From an uncultured Verrucomicrobiales bacterium (GTDB lineage: Bacteria > Verrucomicrobiota > Verrucomicrobiia > Verrucomicrobiales > Akkermansiaceae), in NCBI GenBank assembly GCA_937885815.1, contig CALABM010000256.1:1-16700 (forward strand): a DNA stretch of 16,700 nucleotides, given 5' to 3'. This document shows positions 1 to 6,699 of the stretch, in pieces. How positions within the stretch are numbered: the first letter of the stretch is position 1; each line of letters opens with the position of its first letter. The notes under the pieces are model-generated. The model had not been told where the DNA came from. It saw only the letters and a program-made list of their open reading frames with translations, and made no database searches. The position numbers and the translations under genes were made by a program.

Positions 1-95
1 CTCCCGCTGTAGAGGAGACACCCGCTCCCGCTGTAGAGGAGACACCCGCTCCCGCTGTAGAGGAGACACCCGCTCCCGCCGTGGAGGATGCTCCT
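1..95 (+). repeat. 24-bp in-frame tandem repeat
   Basis: Three identical 24-bp units lie at 1-24, 25-48 and 49-72, followed by a diverged partial fourth copy to about 95. The unit length is a multiple of three and each unit encodes one APAVEETP octapeptide, so copy number can change without breaking the frame. The array probably continues to the left of the window. Confidence 0.9.
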
Positions 96-104
96 GCTGC
101 CTAA
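1..104 (+). CDS. C-terminal end of a Pro/Ala/Glu-repeat protein (5' end outside window)
   Basis: The third forward frame is open from the left edge to a TAA at 102-104, followed at once by an in-frame TAG. It encodes about 33 residues: repeats of the octapeptide APAVEETP, ending in a variant copy with VEDAPAA. The rest of the protein is outside the window, so no function can be given. Pro/Ala/Glu-rich tails of this type usually act as extended, disordered spacers or cell-envelope tethers (general knowledge, not shown here). The gene is followed by a strong hairpin terminator, which supports this being a real gene end. The FHA gene converging on it also carries a PAPVAE..EEAP-type linker, so similar low-complexity sequence sits on both sides of the terminator. 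Confidence 0.7.
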   Translation, partial: PAVEETPAPAVEETPAPAVEETPAPAVEDAPAA

Positions 105-133
105 TAGGTGAAGCGCAATCTTTGTAAAACAAG

Positions 134-178
134 TATACTAAAAAAGCCCCTGCAAACGCAGGGGCTTTTTTTAGTATA
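134..178. terminator. Bidirectional rho-independent terminator
   Basis: The GC-rich arms GCCCCTGC (146-153) and GCAGGGGC (158-165) enclose an AAAC loop. They are flanked by six A on the left and seven T on the right, and the pairing extends outward through TATACT/AGTATA with one bulged base. Both strands therefore give a hairpin followed by a U tract. It ends the + strand repeat protein gene and the - strand FHA operon, which converge here. Confidence 0.92.
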
Positions 179-205
179 TGGATTATCAGAAAATGTTGTC
201 CGATG

Positions 206-1636
206 TTACTTTTCCACGGTTGTGATGTGGAGAATGGCGGAAGCCCAAGGCTGGGCAGAGGACTTGCATGCTGCGATAGCTTCCAGCTCGGCAGCTCCGG
301 GCTCGAGGGGGCCGGTTGCCTTGGATGTGATTTCCTTCCAGACAGCTTCGAAGTTCCCCGGTTCCTCACAGGCAAGAGCAATGATTGTTTCTCTGCCAAC
401 AGGAGGCTCAACCATCAAGTCATAATCCTTGGAGCTAATGCTGGGGAATTGTGTCTCTACATTCCGGAAAAGCGTGCTAGCGATGCCGTCTTCACCCGGA
501 ACCAGAAGGCCGGGGCTGCCTTCGCTGTCGTATTGAAGAAGGAAAATGTGGCACTGCTGCTCCGCCATCAGAGCAAATCTGAGAGCTGTTCCTACAGTAA
601 GTTCTTTTGCTATATTTGCGAGGCGCAGTTTCAGGCCGAAATCAGTCGGAAGGCTTGTCAGAGCGCCCGTTCTAGCCGGTTCCGGTGCGTACTTTTTGGC
701 AGCGCGGCTCGCGGACATTCCGATGCGTGCATTCTTAGTCTGTGATTTTGTTTTTGGTACACCTTTAGATTTTTTGACATTGCTTGTAGCTTCTGGAGCT
801 GGCTGAGAGGTTGGAGCCGGGGTCTCCGTTACTGCTTCAGGTGCAGGCTCGGTATAGACTTGCTCGGGAAGCGGGGCAGGGGCATAGTCTTGCGTCGGGG
901 CTGGTTCATTGACTGCTTTGGGCTGCAATTTGGCTCTGCGGCGTACGGGCTGTTCCAAAGGCGCCTCTTCGGTTGGCGTATATGTGGGCTCCGCTACAGG
1001 TGCGGGCGCAGGAACGGCTACCGGGGCTTCTTCGGCTGGTGCGTAAACAGTCTCTGCTACAGGTGCGGGCGCAGGAATGACTACCGGAACTTCTTCAGCA
1101 GGTGCGTAAACATGCTCCGCTACAGGGGCTGGTTCAGGTGCCGAGACCGCCTTGGGTTTCAGCTTAGCTCTACGGCGCACGGGTTGTGCAGCCAGAGCTT
1201 CCTCAGTGGCGGGGTAAACAGGCTCTGCCGTGGGCGCCATTTCCGGTGTGGGCGCGGGGGCAGACTCTGGCGCGGGAGCGGGCGCTGTCGTTGCCTTAGG
1301 CTTGAGTTTGGCTGCTCTTCGGGGTGCGGGAGCGTCCTCCGTATATATCAGCATCAGTCGGCAGTTGCCTAATGTGTATTCCCGCTCGTAGGCCATGTAT
1401 TCTTCTGCGATGGGCATACCACCCACCTGAATGCCATATTCTGATGTATTGTCACGCAGGTACACATATCCATCCACGATTGTGAGTGTGCAGTGTACCT
1501 CAGAGAGAGTTGGTTCGTATGGCAAGCTGAAATCGCAGGTTTCTGCGCGGCCTAGCGTGTAACAACGCCCGTTTTCGGGGATGAGCGGGAGATACTTAGG
1601 TGTGCCGGAGCTGTCAGTGATAACGATGGCGAGCAT
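206..1636 (-). CDS. FHA domain + repetitive linker + DUF4384-like domain protein (paralogue A)
   Basis: A 476-residue protein with no signal peptide or membrane segment. Residues about 5-98 form a forkhead-associated (FHA) domain: GR at 29-30, S45..H48, and N63-T-S65..G68, ending in a beta strand with YTLGNCRLML. FHA domains bind phosphothreonine peptides. Here the usual S-R-x-H reads S-E-V-H and the usual N-S-x-N-G reads N-T-S-E-Y-G, so phosphate binding may be weakened. Residues 101-325 are a Pro/Ala/Glu linker with three basic RAKLKPKA-like boxes (106-115, 154-163, 232-241) and three 18-residue PAPVAE..Y.P.EE.P units. Residues about 328-470 resemble DUF4384 (LRFALMAEQQCHIFLLQYD, then LLVPG, QFP, EPPVGRE, IALAC), a domain of unknown function. 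It is the last gene of the ankyrin-vWA-FHA-FHA run and has a possible promoter of its own. FHA call about 0.85, DUF4384 call about 0.65. Confidence 0.85.
   Translation of the reverse strand: MLAIVITDSSGTPKYLPLIPENGRCYTLGRAETCDFSLPYEPTLSEVHCTLTIVDGYVYLRDNTSEYGIQVGGMPIAEEYMAYEREYTLGNCRLMLIYTEDAPAPRRAAKLKPKATTAPAPAPESAPAPTPEMAPTAEPVYPATEEALAAQPVRRRAKLKPKAVSAPEPAPVAEHVYAPAEEVPVVIPAPAPVAETVYAPAEEAPVAVPAPAPVAEPTYTPTEEAPLEQPVRRRAKLQPKAVNEPAPTQDYAPAPLPEQVYTEPAPEAVTETPAPTSQPAPEATSNVKKSKGVPKTKSQTKNARIGMSASRAAKKYAPEPARTGALTSLPTDFGLKLRLANIAKELTVGTALRFALMAEQQCHIFLLQYDSEGSPGLLVPGEDGIASTLFRNVETQFPSISSKDYDLMVEPPVGRETIIALACEEPGNFEAVWKEITSKATGPLEPGAAELEAIAACKSSAQPWASAILHITTVEK
959..1138 (-). repeat. 63-bp period repeat within the FHA paralogue A linker
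   Basis: Three copies of an 18-residue unit (consensus PAPAPVAExxYxPxEExP) start at residues 167, 188 and 209, exactly 21 codons apart. At DNA level the two copies nearest the C-terminus share long identical stretches, for example the string beginning GCTACAGGTGCGGGCGCAGG. This looks like recent in-frame tandem duplication in a linker. Confidence 0.8.
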
Positions 1637-1686
1637 AATACGGAAAGATTGCGATGCTTTGAGACTGTGATGCCGTCCTTTACTTC

Positions 1687-1715
1687 AGAATATCACAGCA
1701 TTAATCATACTGCAA
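1687..1715 (-). promoter_or_regulatory. Possible sigma70-like promoter for FHA paralogue A
   Basis: On the - strand TTGCAG (1710-1715) is followed 17 bases later by TATTCT (1687-1692). It lies in the 110-base gap after FHA paralogue B and would give a leader of roughly 43 bases. The nine-mer GCTTGCAGT around its -35 is also found at the putative promoter of the ankyrin gene. The element matches are partial, so this is tentative. Confidence 0.4.
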
Positions 1716-1746
1716 GCTCAGAGTGATAAGGTAGCGTTTTTTTGTG

Positions 1747-2739
1747 TCAGGTGACGGTATGTAGCCTGAGAATGCAAGAGCCCCATTGGGTATTGGCTTT
1801 GCGATACTTAGCTATGGCTTGGCGTTCCAGCTCACCGGGGAGAACGCCGGGTGAAGCAGAGGCGAGGAGTTTCTGCCATATTTTATCTAGATGGCAATCC
1901 TCAGAGCAGGCTAGAGCGATGACAATTTCATCTCCGCAGGGTGGTTCAACGATGAGGTTATATTCATTGTTGAAGGCTCGGGGAAACTGTACTTCCGTGT
2001 TAGCAAACAGGCGTGTGTTTTCACCCGCTACTCCGGGAACCAGAAGAGTGGGTGCTCCTGTGCAGTCATACTGCATCAGGTATACGTAGCAGTTTTGCTC
2101 TGCGCGCAGGGCAAAGTGCAGCTCGGTGCCGATATTCAGTATCGGAGCTGTATTCAGCAAGCGAAGGTTTAGGGCGAAGTCTGTGGGAAGGCCGAGCACG
2201 GCTCCGCTTGTGCCGGGCTGTCGGTGTACAGTCGCTCCTTTGTTCCGAGGTGAAGACTTGCGCTTTAGAGTAACGCTTGGTCTGCCGGCCCCCGTTTCTT
2301 TTGCAGCCGCTGTTTTTGTGACAGGCTGCTTTGCGGCGGGTTGCTTTGCGGCGGGTTGCTTTGCGGCGGGCTGCGCTGTGGCAGGGCGGGGAATAGTAAC
2401 TTTAACCTCGTCCGGTGTGTCCTCTGGAACAGGGTGTTCATCCGGTATAAGTATCAGACGGCATCGCCCAAGAGTATATTCATACCCCGGAACGAGGTGC
2501 TCAGTTGTAATCCGGCGGGTATTATAGTAAATGCCGTTTACTGAATTGTTGTCCTGAATGAGAACTTTTCCGCCCTTTTCAACGGTAAGGAAGCAGTGTG
2601 TACGGGAGAGGTGCGCTTCTGAGGGCAGGGCGATGTCGCATTCCTCTGTGCGTCCGAGTGAGAAAGCGGTTCCGGCTCTTGCCGCGAGGGGGATTACGCG
2701 GGTTTTTCCGGTGCTGTCAGTGACAAAGATGGAGGGCAT
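1747..2739 (-). CDS. FHA domain + KQPAA linker + DUF4384-like domain protein (paralogue B)
   Basis: A 330-residue paralogue of the next gene, with the same order: FHA at about 4-98, linker at 100-182, DUF4384-like domain at about 183-325. Its FHA motif is canonical: GR 29-30, S45-R46-T-H48, and D63-N-N-S66-V-N68-G69, so phosphothreonine binding is plausible. The linker is basic and Ala-rich, with KQPAA repeated. The C-terminal domain shares with paralogue A the pattern LPTDF.L.LRL.N, then FAL.AEQ.C...L.QYD..G.P.LLVPG, QFP, VEPP.G.E and IALAC. It starts 8 bases after the vWA gene's stop codon, so the two are almost certainly cotranscribed, although I see no Shine-Dalgarno sequence. No kinase or phosphatase lies in the window, so the phosphorylated partner is unknown. 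The role as a scaffold or signalling reader is inference. Confidence 0.88.
   Translation of the reverse strand: MPSIFVTDSTGKTRVIPLAARAGTAFSLGRTEECDIALPSEAHLSRTHCFLTVEKGGKVLIQDNNSVNGIYYNTRRITTEHLVPGYEYTLGRCRLILIPDEHPVPEDTPDEVKVTIPRPATAQPAAKQPAAKQPAAKQPVTKTAAAKETGAGRPSVTLKRKSSPRNKGATVHRQPGTSGAVLGLPTDFALNLRLLNTAPILNIGTELHFALRAEQNCYVYLMQYDCTGAPTLLVPGVAGENTRLFANTEVQFPRAFNNEYNLIVEPPCGDEIVIALACSEDCHLDKIWQKLLASASPGVLPGELERQAIAKYRKANTQWGSCILRLHTVT
2327..2371 (-). repeat. 15-bp tandem repeat (KQPAA codons)
   Basis: Three tandem 15-bp units (TGCTTTGCGGCGGGT on the + strand) at 2327-2341, 2342-2356 and 2357-2371, the last with one mismatch. They encode KQPAA in the linker of FHA paralogue B and keep the frame. 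Confidence 0.85.
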
Positions 2740-2747
2740 GAGGATAA

Positions 2748-4235
2748 TTAGAGTTCGATGATGATGCCCTTCTGCTGGGCCTGTTCCTGTAGGGTTTCCA
2801 GAATCTGGTTGGCGAAGAGGTTGCTGTACGAGCGATAGGTTTGGAGTAGTTCTTCGCGTTTTGCTGCCAGTTCTCGGATATAGTCCTCAGCCTCTTCATC
2901 GGATTTGTTTCTGAGGGAAAGCGGCAGATTGCCACGGCCACCGATGTGCCGCAGTGAGAAGTTCGCCAGACCTTTGCGGCGGCAAATTTCCACGGCATCC
3001 CAGTCAAAGCCGTTGAGGAGTTGTCTGCGGTTGGCCCGCAGCCAGGCTGTAGCCGGTCTGGAATTGTAATTTCGGGGAGGTGCGCCAGAACGGTGCTCAT
3101 TCTGAAGCCTTCGCTGAATAGCGGGGGGGCCGGTGGGAAGCAAGGGAATTTTGTTCAGGCTGACCAGTGCTTCATATGCGAGCTGGTCAGAGTTCTGAGT
3201 GGTTTCGGTGGTCGGGGGGGCTGTGTAGCTGAGGCCTACACCATTACCGAGCCTAGCTGCTTCTTCCCACTGAGAGTCAGAACTACCACAGTATACGGTG
3301 TTCACGATAATGTTTGCCGCTCGTGCTTGGGCCATGGCTGTGCGGTAATCCACTTTGCCCATGTCGAAGGGTTCATTACCGCAGATGAAGATGACCTTTA
3401 GCATGTCATCACGTTCTCGCATATTCCAAGGGAAGCGTTGCAGCGCCACCATGAGAGCAGCACCGCATTCTTCGATGCTGCCATTACACGCGGTCTCGCT
3501 AACTAGCTCCCTCAGGGTGTTCACTTTCGTGGTAAAACGGGAGAGTACAAATGGTGCGCCGTTATTCTCACTCTGGCCATATACCACAATTCCCAGATTC
3601 ACTTTTACAGGCTTGCCGTTCAAGTTGGCACTACCCAAGGTGGTGAGTACATTTTGCAGAGCACCTGCCACTGCCGTGAAAAGTTCGTCCATACTGCCTG
3701 AAGCATCAAGCGCAAGTACCACCTGAATGTCATCATTAAGGCCTCTTCCACCGCCACCGCTGCCGCTGCCTCTTCCACTGCTGTTGCCTCTGCCTTCTCC
3801 TGAGCCAGAGCCGACACCGGAGCCTGTACTACTGCCGCTTATACCGAAGCCGAAGTCAAAGCCACCTAGCTCAGCCATGCCTAATCCGTCTCCGAGAGAA
3901 TCGGGGATGGGTTGGATATCTAAGGCGCTCGCCGCGTTTGTGCTGACGATGACGTTCGGCGTAATACTGGCTGAGATTGGCGGAGACCCACCACCTGAGA
4001 GCCCACTATGTCTCTCTCTCGGAGGTTCCGGCTGCTTTTGTTCCTCCGGAATGAATACGTTTGTAAAGGTGGTCGGCTCTTTATCTTGTTCAATGAGAAT
4101 GAATTGGAAATAAAGGATGATAGCGCCGATGAAGAGAATAAGTATAGCAGCACTTCCGGCGAGCAGGAGAGTCTTGCGCAATCGGTGCAGAAGAATGTAC
4201 CGGGCACGACTGACGGGTTTGACATGAATAGCCAT
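2748..4235 (-). CDS. Membrane-anchored von Willebrand factor A (vWA) domain protein
   Basis: 495 residues. A basic N-terminus (residues 1-22) precedes one transmembrane helix at about 23-48, so the bulk probably lies in the periplasm. A Gly/Ser-rich tether follows at about 125-166. The vWA domain spans about 170-345: the MIDAS metal-site motif D177-A-S179-G-S181 is intact, and a later FICGNEPFD strand (about 283-291) and IIVNTVYCG (about 309-317) match a bacterial vWA family I recognise from memory. The C-terminal 410-495 contains DWDAVEICRR, LP.SLR.KSDEEAEDYI and a helical, probably coiled-coil end. vWA domains bind protein partners through a metal ion; they are not enzymes. The gene sits 37 bases after the ankyrin gene and 8 bases before FHA paralogue B. 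A C-terminal segment like this occurs in related vWA proteins as I remember them. The partner is not identifiable from the sequence. Confidence 0.88.
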   Translation of the reverse strand: MAIHVKPVSRARYILLHRLRKTLLLAGSAAILILFIGAIILYFQFILIEQDKEPTTFTNVFIPEEQKQPEPPRERHSGLSGGGSPPISASITPNVIVSTNAASALDIQPIPDSLGDGLGMAELGGFDFGFGISGSSTGSGVGSGSGEGRGNSSGRGSGSGGGGRGLNDDIQVVLALDASGSMDELFTAVAGALQNVLTTLGSANLNGKPVKVNLGIVVYGQSENNGAPFVLSRFTTKVNTLRELVSETACNGSIEECGAALMVALQRFPWNMRERDDMLKVIFICGNEPFDMGKVDYRTAMAQARAANIIVNTVYCGSSDSQWEEAARLGNGVGLSYTAPPTTETTQNSDQLAYEALVSLNKIPLLPTGPPAIQRRLQNEHRSGAPPRNYNSRPATAWLRANRRQLLNGFDWDAVEICRRKGLANFSLRHIGGRGNLPLSLRNKSDEEAEDYIRELAAKREELLQTYRSYSNLFANQILETLQEQAQQKGIIIEL

Positions 4236-4272
4236 GGCTGCTGGGGTGGAAAGTGTATCTTATCTAGTTGCT

Positions 4273-5517
4273 TCAGCGGTTAGTTGATTCCAAAAGCCTT
4301 TGGGCCTGTGAGTCTTTGGCGAGGGAAGCGTAACCAGCGGCGGTACGCCCGCTCTTGTCTTTCGCGTTGCGGAGTTCTGCAGGTATCTTTGAGAGGACTT
4401 CAGATATGAGTTCATGGTTTCCGCTCAGCGCGGCATGCATGAGGACAGTTTCTGCCCGCTCGTTACGGGCGGTGATGGAAGCGCCCAGCTCAATGAGAAT
4501 GCGGTAAATGGCGATGTCGCCTCGTCTGGCTGCCTCATGGAGCGGGAGGTTCCCTTGGGGGTCTTCCATATCCAGACTATCCTTTTGAGTGGAAAATATC
4601 ATCCTGACAGCTTTCTCCGTACCCAGCCGTACTACTTGGCAAAGACGCGTAGATTTATCCGCTTCCGGTACATAGCGGAACCATACTTCTAAGCAATCCT
4701 CGTAGCCATCATCCAGAAGAATGTCCATAACAGTTCTGCCATTCGCGAACGTGCCTTCTGTTTTACAGCCTTGCCTGAGGAGAAGTTCCAGAGCGTCAGC
4801 ATTACGTTGTTCAATGACGAGTTCTACTAGTTTTCTGCCGTCCTGAAGGCGCGCTTCCACGTTTGCCCCGCTGTTTATTAACATGGAGAATAAATCGTAG
4901 TCATTTATGGTGAACGCGTGGATGATAGGCGCCTTATTTTCAACAGGCCAATCGGGATCGGCCCCGCAGTTTAGCAGTTCCTGTATAGCGTCAGAATCCC
5001 GGTTTTGTATGGCAGTGGTCCACCGGTTCATCAGAATGCTGTGCACGGCGTTGCCATTGTTCTTTTTCTCATAGTCGCAGGCTGTCTGTCCCACGTTGTC
5101 CGTGGCGCTAAGAGCAGGATTTTCATTCAGTATCATGCGGGTAACGTTGTCATGCCCCATGGCTGCGGCGAGCATGAGCAGCGTACGCCCTTGACTATCC
5201 GCTAAGTTGATATTGCCGGACCGTTTTACCTGCGCTAGATGTTGGTAGAAAAGCTCTCTGAGATCTTCATATTCAGCCTTTCGCAGATTCAGCTCGCGCT
5301 GCATAGTACGCAATTTATTTCGGGCGATTGCATCAGACCCTAGTTCGTTGCGCACCTCTCTAATTTCATCTTCCATTTGTGCTATGGCCGGGGGAAGCGC
5401 TCTTGTGATAGCCTGCATGGAGCCCTCATTCAGCCCGGCTGAGGCACGCTGCATGGTAGACAGCATGAGCATGCTGCCAAATGTGCCGAAAAATAGAATA
5501 TCACGCCACCGTGCCAT
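4273..5517 (-). CDS. Exported ankyrin-repeat protein with N-terminal coiled coil
   Basis: 414 residues. The N-terminus has Arg residues followed by a hydrophobic stretch (about 7-20) and ASA at 25-27, consistent with a signal peptide or a short anchor. Residues about 44-95 are charged and heptad-like (MEDEIREVRNELG and onward), suggesting a coiled coil. Ankyrin repeats follow: the clearest are at 108-140 (GRTLLMLAAAMGHDNVTRMIL), 170-200, 203-235, 225-258, 320-352 (GNLPLHEAARRGDIAIYRIL) and 353-388. Middle repeats are less regular. Ankyrin repeats mediate protein-protein contacts. The gene is the first of the four-gene leftward run and has a candidate promoter directly upstream, so it probably defines the operon start. 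No enzymatic domain is visible. The partner is presumably one of the downstream vWA or FHA proteins, which is inference. Confidence 0.85.
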   Translation of the reverse strand: MARWRDILFFGTFGSMLMLSTMQRASAGLNEGSMQAITRALPPAIAQMEDEIREVRNELGSDAIARNKLRTMQRELNLRKAEYEDLRELFYQHLAQVKRSGNINLADSQGRTLLMLAAAMGHDNVTRMILNENPALSATDNVGQTACDYEKKNNGNAVHSILMNRWTTAIQNRDSDAIQELLNCGADPDWPVENKAPIIHAFTINDYDLFSMLINSGANVEARLQDGRKLVELVIEQRNADALELLLRQGCKTEGTFANGRTVMDILLDDGYEDCLEVWFRYVPEADKSTRLCQVVRLGTEKAVRMIFSTQKDSLDMEDPQGNLPLHEAARRGDIAIYRILIELGASITARNERAETVLMHAALSGNHELISEVLSKIPAELRNAKDKSGRTAAGYASLAKDSQAQRLLESTNR

Positions 5518-5527
5518 AACTCATTAC

Positions 5528-5556
5528 ATGCTATCATATACTTTGATACACTGCAA
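5528..5556 (-). promoter_or_regulatory. Putative promoter of the ankyrin-vWA-FHA-FHA operon
   Basis: On the - strand TTGCAG (5551-5556), a 17-base spacer, and TAGCAT (5528-5533) end 10 bases before the ATG at 5517. The spacer holds a short dyad, TATCA-N7-TGATA. TATGAT (5533-5538) is an alternative -10 but lacks a -35 at normal spacing. Matches are moderate. Confidence 0.42.
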
Positions 5557-5625
5557 GCATTTAGTGCTACCTATGGGGTTTTCTTTTGTTTGTCAGGTAA
5601 GATGCGTGTAGTCTCTTTGCTACTC

Positions 5626-5654
5626 TTGACAAGTGCGCCTGAGCGCGTTAGAAT
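5626..5654 (+). promoter_or_regulatory. Strong sigma70-like promoter for the yhaM-like gene
   Basis: A perfect -35 TTGACA (5626-5631), an ideal 17-base spacer and TAGAAT (5649-5654). Transcription should start near 5660-5663, which is at the GTG start codon proposed for the next gene at 5662. This rules against upstream TTG/ATG starts (5590, 5602), whose codons would run through the promoter. Confidence 0.8.
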
Positions 5655-5661
5655 ACGAATC

Positions 5662-6699
5662 GTGCAATACGATTCCATATCTCAGCTTAAGATGGCCGCT
5701 GCAGAATCCGCTACGCTGGGGACTGTGTGCGTGCAGCTTGCTCATAAACTGACGAAAGTGACTAAGACCGGTAAGCCGTATCTGGAGCTAACCTTCGCGG
5801 ATGCATCGGATAGTCTGGTGATAAAAGTATGGGACAATGCTCCGTGGAATGCTGTTTGCCAGGCTATGCAGGAGGGGAGCACGATGGCGGTGACCGCGGA
5901 TTGGCAGAGCTCGCAGTATGGTATGGAGGCCGGGCAGATGGACTTCCGCGAGCTCTCTCCGCAGGAAGAGGAGGCCATGTTCAGCGGCGGGGCTGAGTTG
6001 GCTGAGCGCCATGCGAATGATTGGCAGTGCATTCTCGGTTACATCGCTGAAATGAAAGACCCCCGCCTTGCGGCGCTCTGCCGGGCGCTGGCAGAGGTGC
6101 ATGAAGGCCGTTTTCGCCGTGCAGCCGCTGCGCGGGGAATGCATCACGCCCGCCGTGGTGGGCTAGTGGAGCATACAGCCGGTGTGATGCGTGCGGCCGC
6201 TTCTATTTGCGCTGCTTATCCGAAGGTGAACCGTGACCTCGTTCTGGCCGGTGCACTTTTCCATGATTGCGGAAAGATGTGGGAAACCGGTTGCGCAGAG
6301 CAGGGCTTCGGCGTGGAGTACAATGAAATGGGTGAGCTGCTCGGGCATATCTCCCTCGGTATCGAAATCGTTAACAGCCTTTGGAAAAATATCTGTACCC
6401 CTGAGCAGCGAGCTGCGTGGAAAGCCCTTTCCCCTGCTACGGAGCAAGTAAGGCTGCACTTGCTGCACCTCATCGCCTCCCATCATGGCGTGCTGGAATA
6501 CGGCTCTCCCGTGGTGCCTAAAACCCCTGAGGCACTTGTGCTGCACCATGCGGATAATATTGATGCTAAGATGGAAATGTTCCGCAGTGCCTATGAAACC
6601 TCGGTTGCGCTGGCGCCCACCATACGCGAGAAAAAGTATGGGCTTGGAGGGAATGCCGTACTACCGCTGGCACATTTTGATGCGGAGGATGGGGTATGA
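5662..6699 (+). CDS. yhaM: YhaM-type 3'-5' exoribonuclease (OB fold + HD domain)
   Basis: About 345 residues from a GTG start. Residues about 15-100 form an OB nucleic-acid-binding fold with the typical KLTKVTKTGKPYLELTFAD stretch. The C-terminal half is an HD phosphohydrolase domain: VEHT (His171), the H201-D202 pair in LFHDCGK, His229 in LGHISLG, the paired His274-275 in ASHHGVLEYGSP, and Asp298 in HHADNIDAK. These residues bind the two metals. The family (B. subtilis YhaM) degrades RNA or DNA 3' to 5'. The start is chosen because the promoter places the transcript start at 5660-5663; ATG 5692 is the fallback and would trim the OB domain edge. The stop overlaps the next start by four bases (ATGA), so the genes are coupled. 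The residue set is complete. Confidence 0.87.
   Translation: MQYDSISQLKMAAAESATLGTVCVQLAHKLTKVTKTGKPYLELTFADASDSLVIKVWDNAPWNAVCQAMQEGSTMAVTADWQSSQYGMEAGQMDFRELSPQEEEAMFSGGAELAERHANDWQCILGYIAEMKDPRLAALCRALAEVHEGRFRRAAAARGMHHARRGGLVEHTAGVMRAAASICAAYPKVNRDLVLAGALFHDCGKMWETGCAEQGFGVEYNEMGELLGHISLGIEIVNSLWKNICTPEQRAAWKALSPATEQVRLHLLHLIASHHGVLEYGSPVVPKTPEALVLHHADNIDAKMEMFRSAYETSVALAPTIREKKYGLGGNAVLPLAHFDAEDGV

Noticed and set aside
1..95. CRISPR-like array
   Set aside because: Units are contiguous with no spacers, keep a reading frame and encode a regular octapeptide.
860..1372. A 170-codon open frame on the + strand opposite the FHA paralogue A linker
   Set aside because: It is a shadow of the Pro/Ala/Glu repeat; Arg/Gly/Cys-rich translation without domain signs.
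3727..4113. Pro/Leu/Ser-rich + strand frame opposite the vWA tether
   Set aside because: Mirror image of the Gly/Ser tether; no start context.
206..5517. Type VI secretion FHA/vWA accessory cluster
   Set aside because: No TssB/C, ClpV, Hcp, VgrG, PpkA or PppA-like gene is present in the window.
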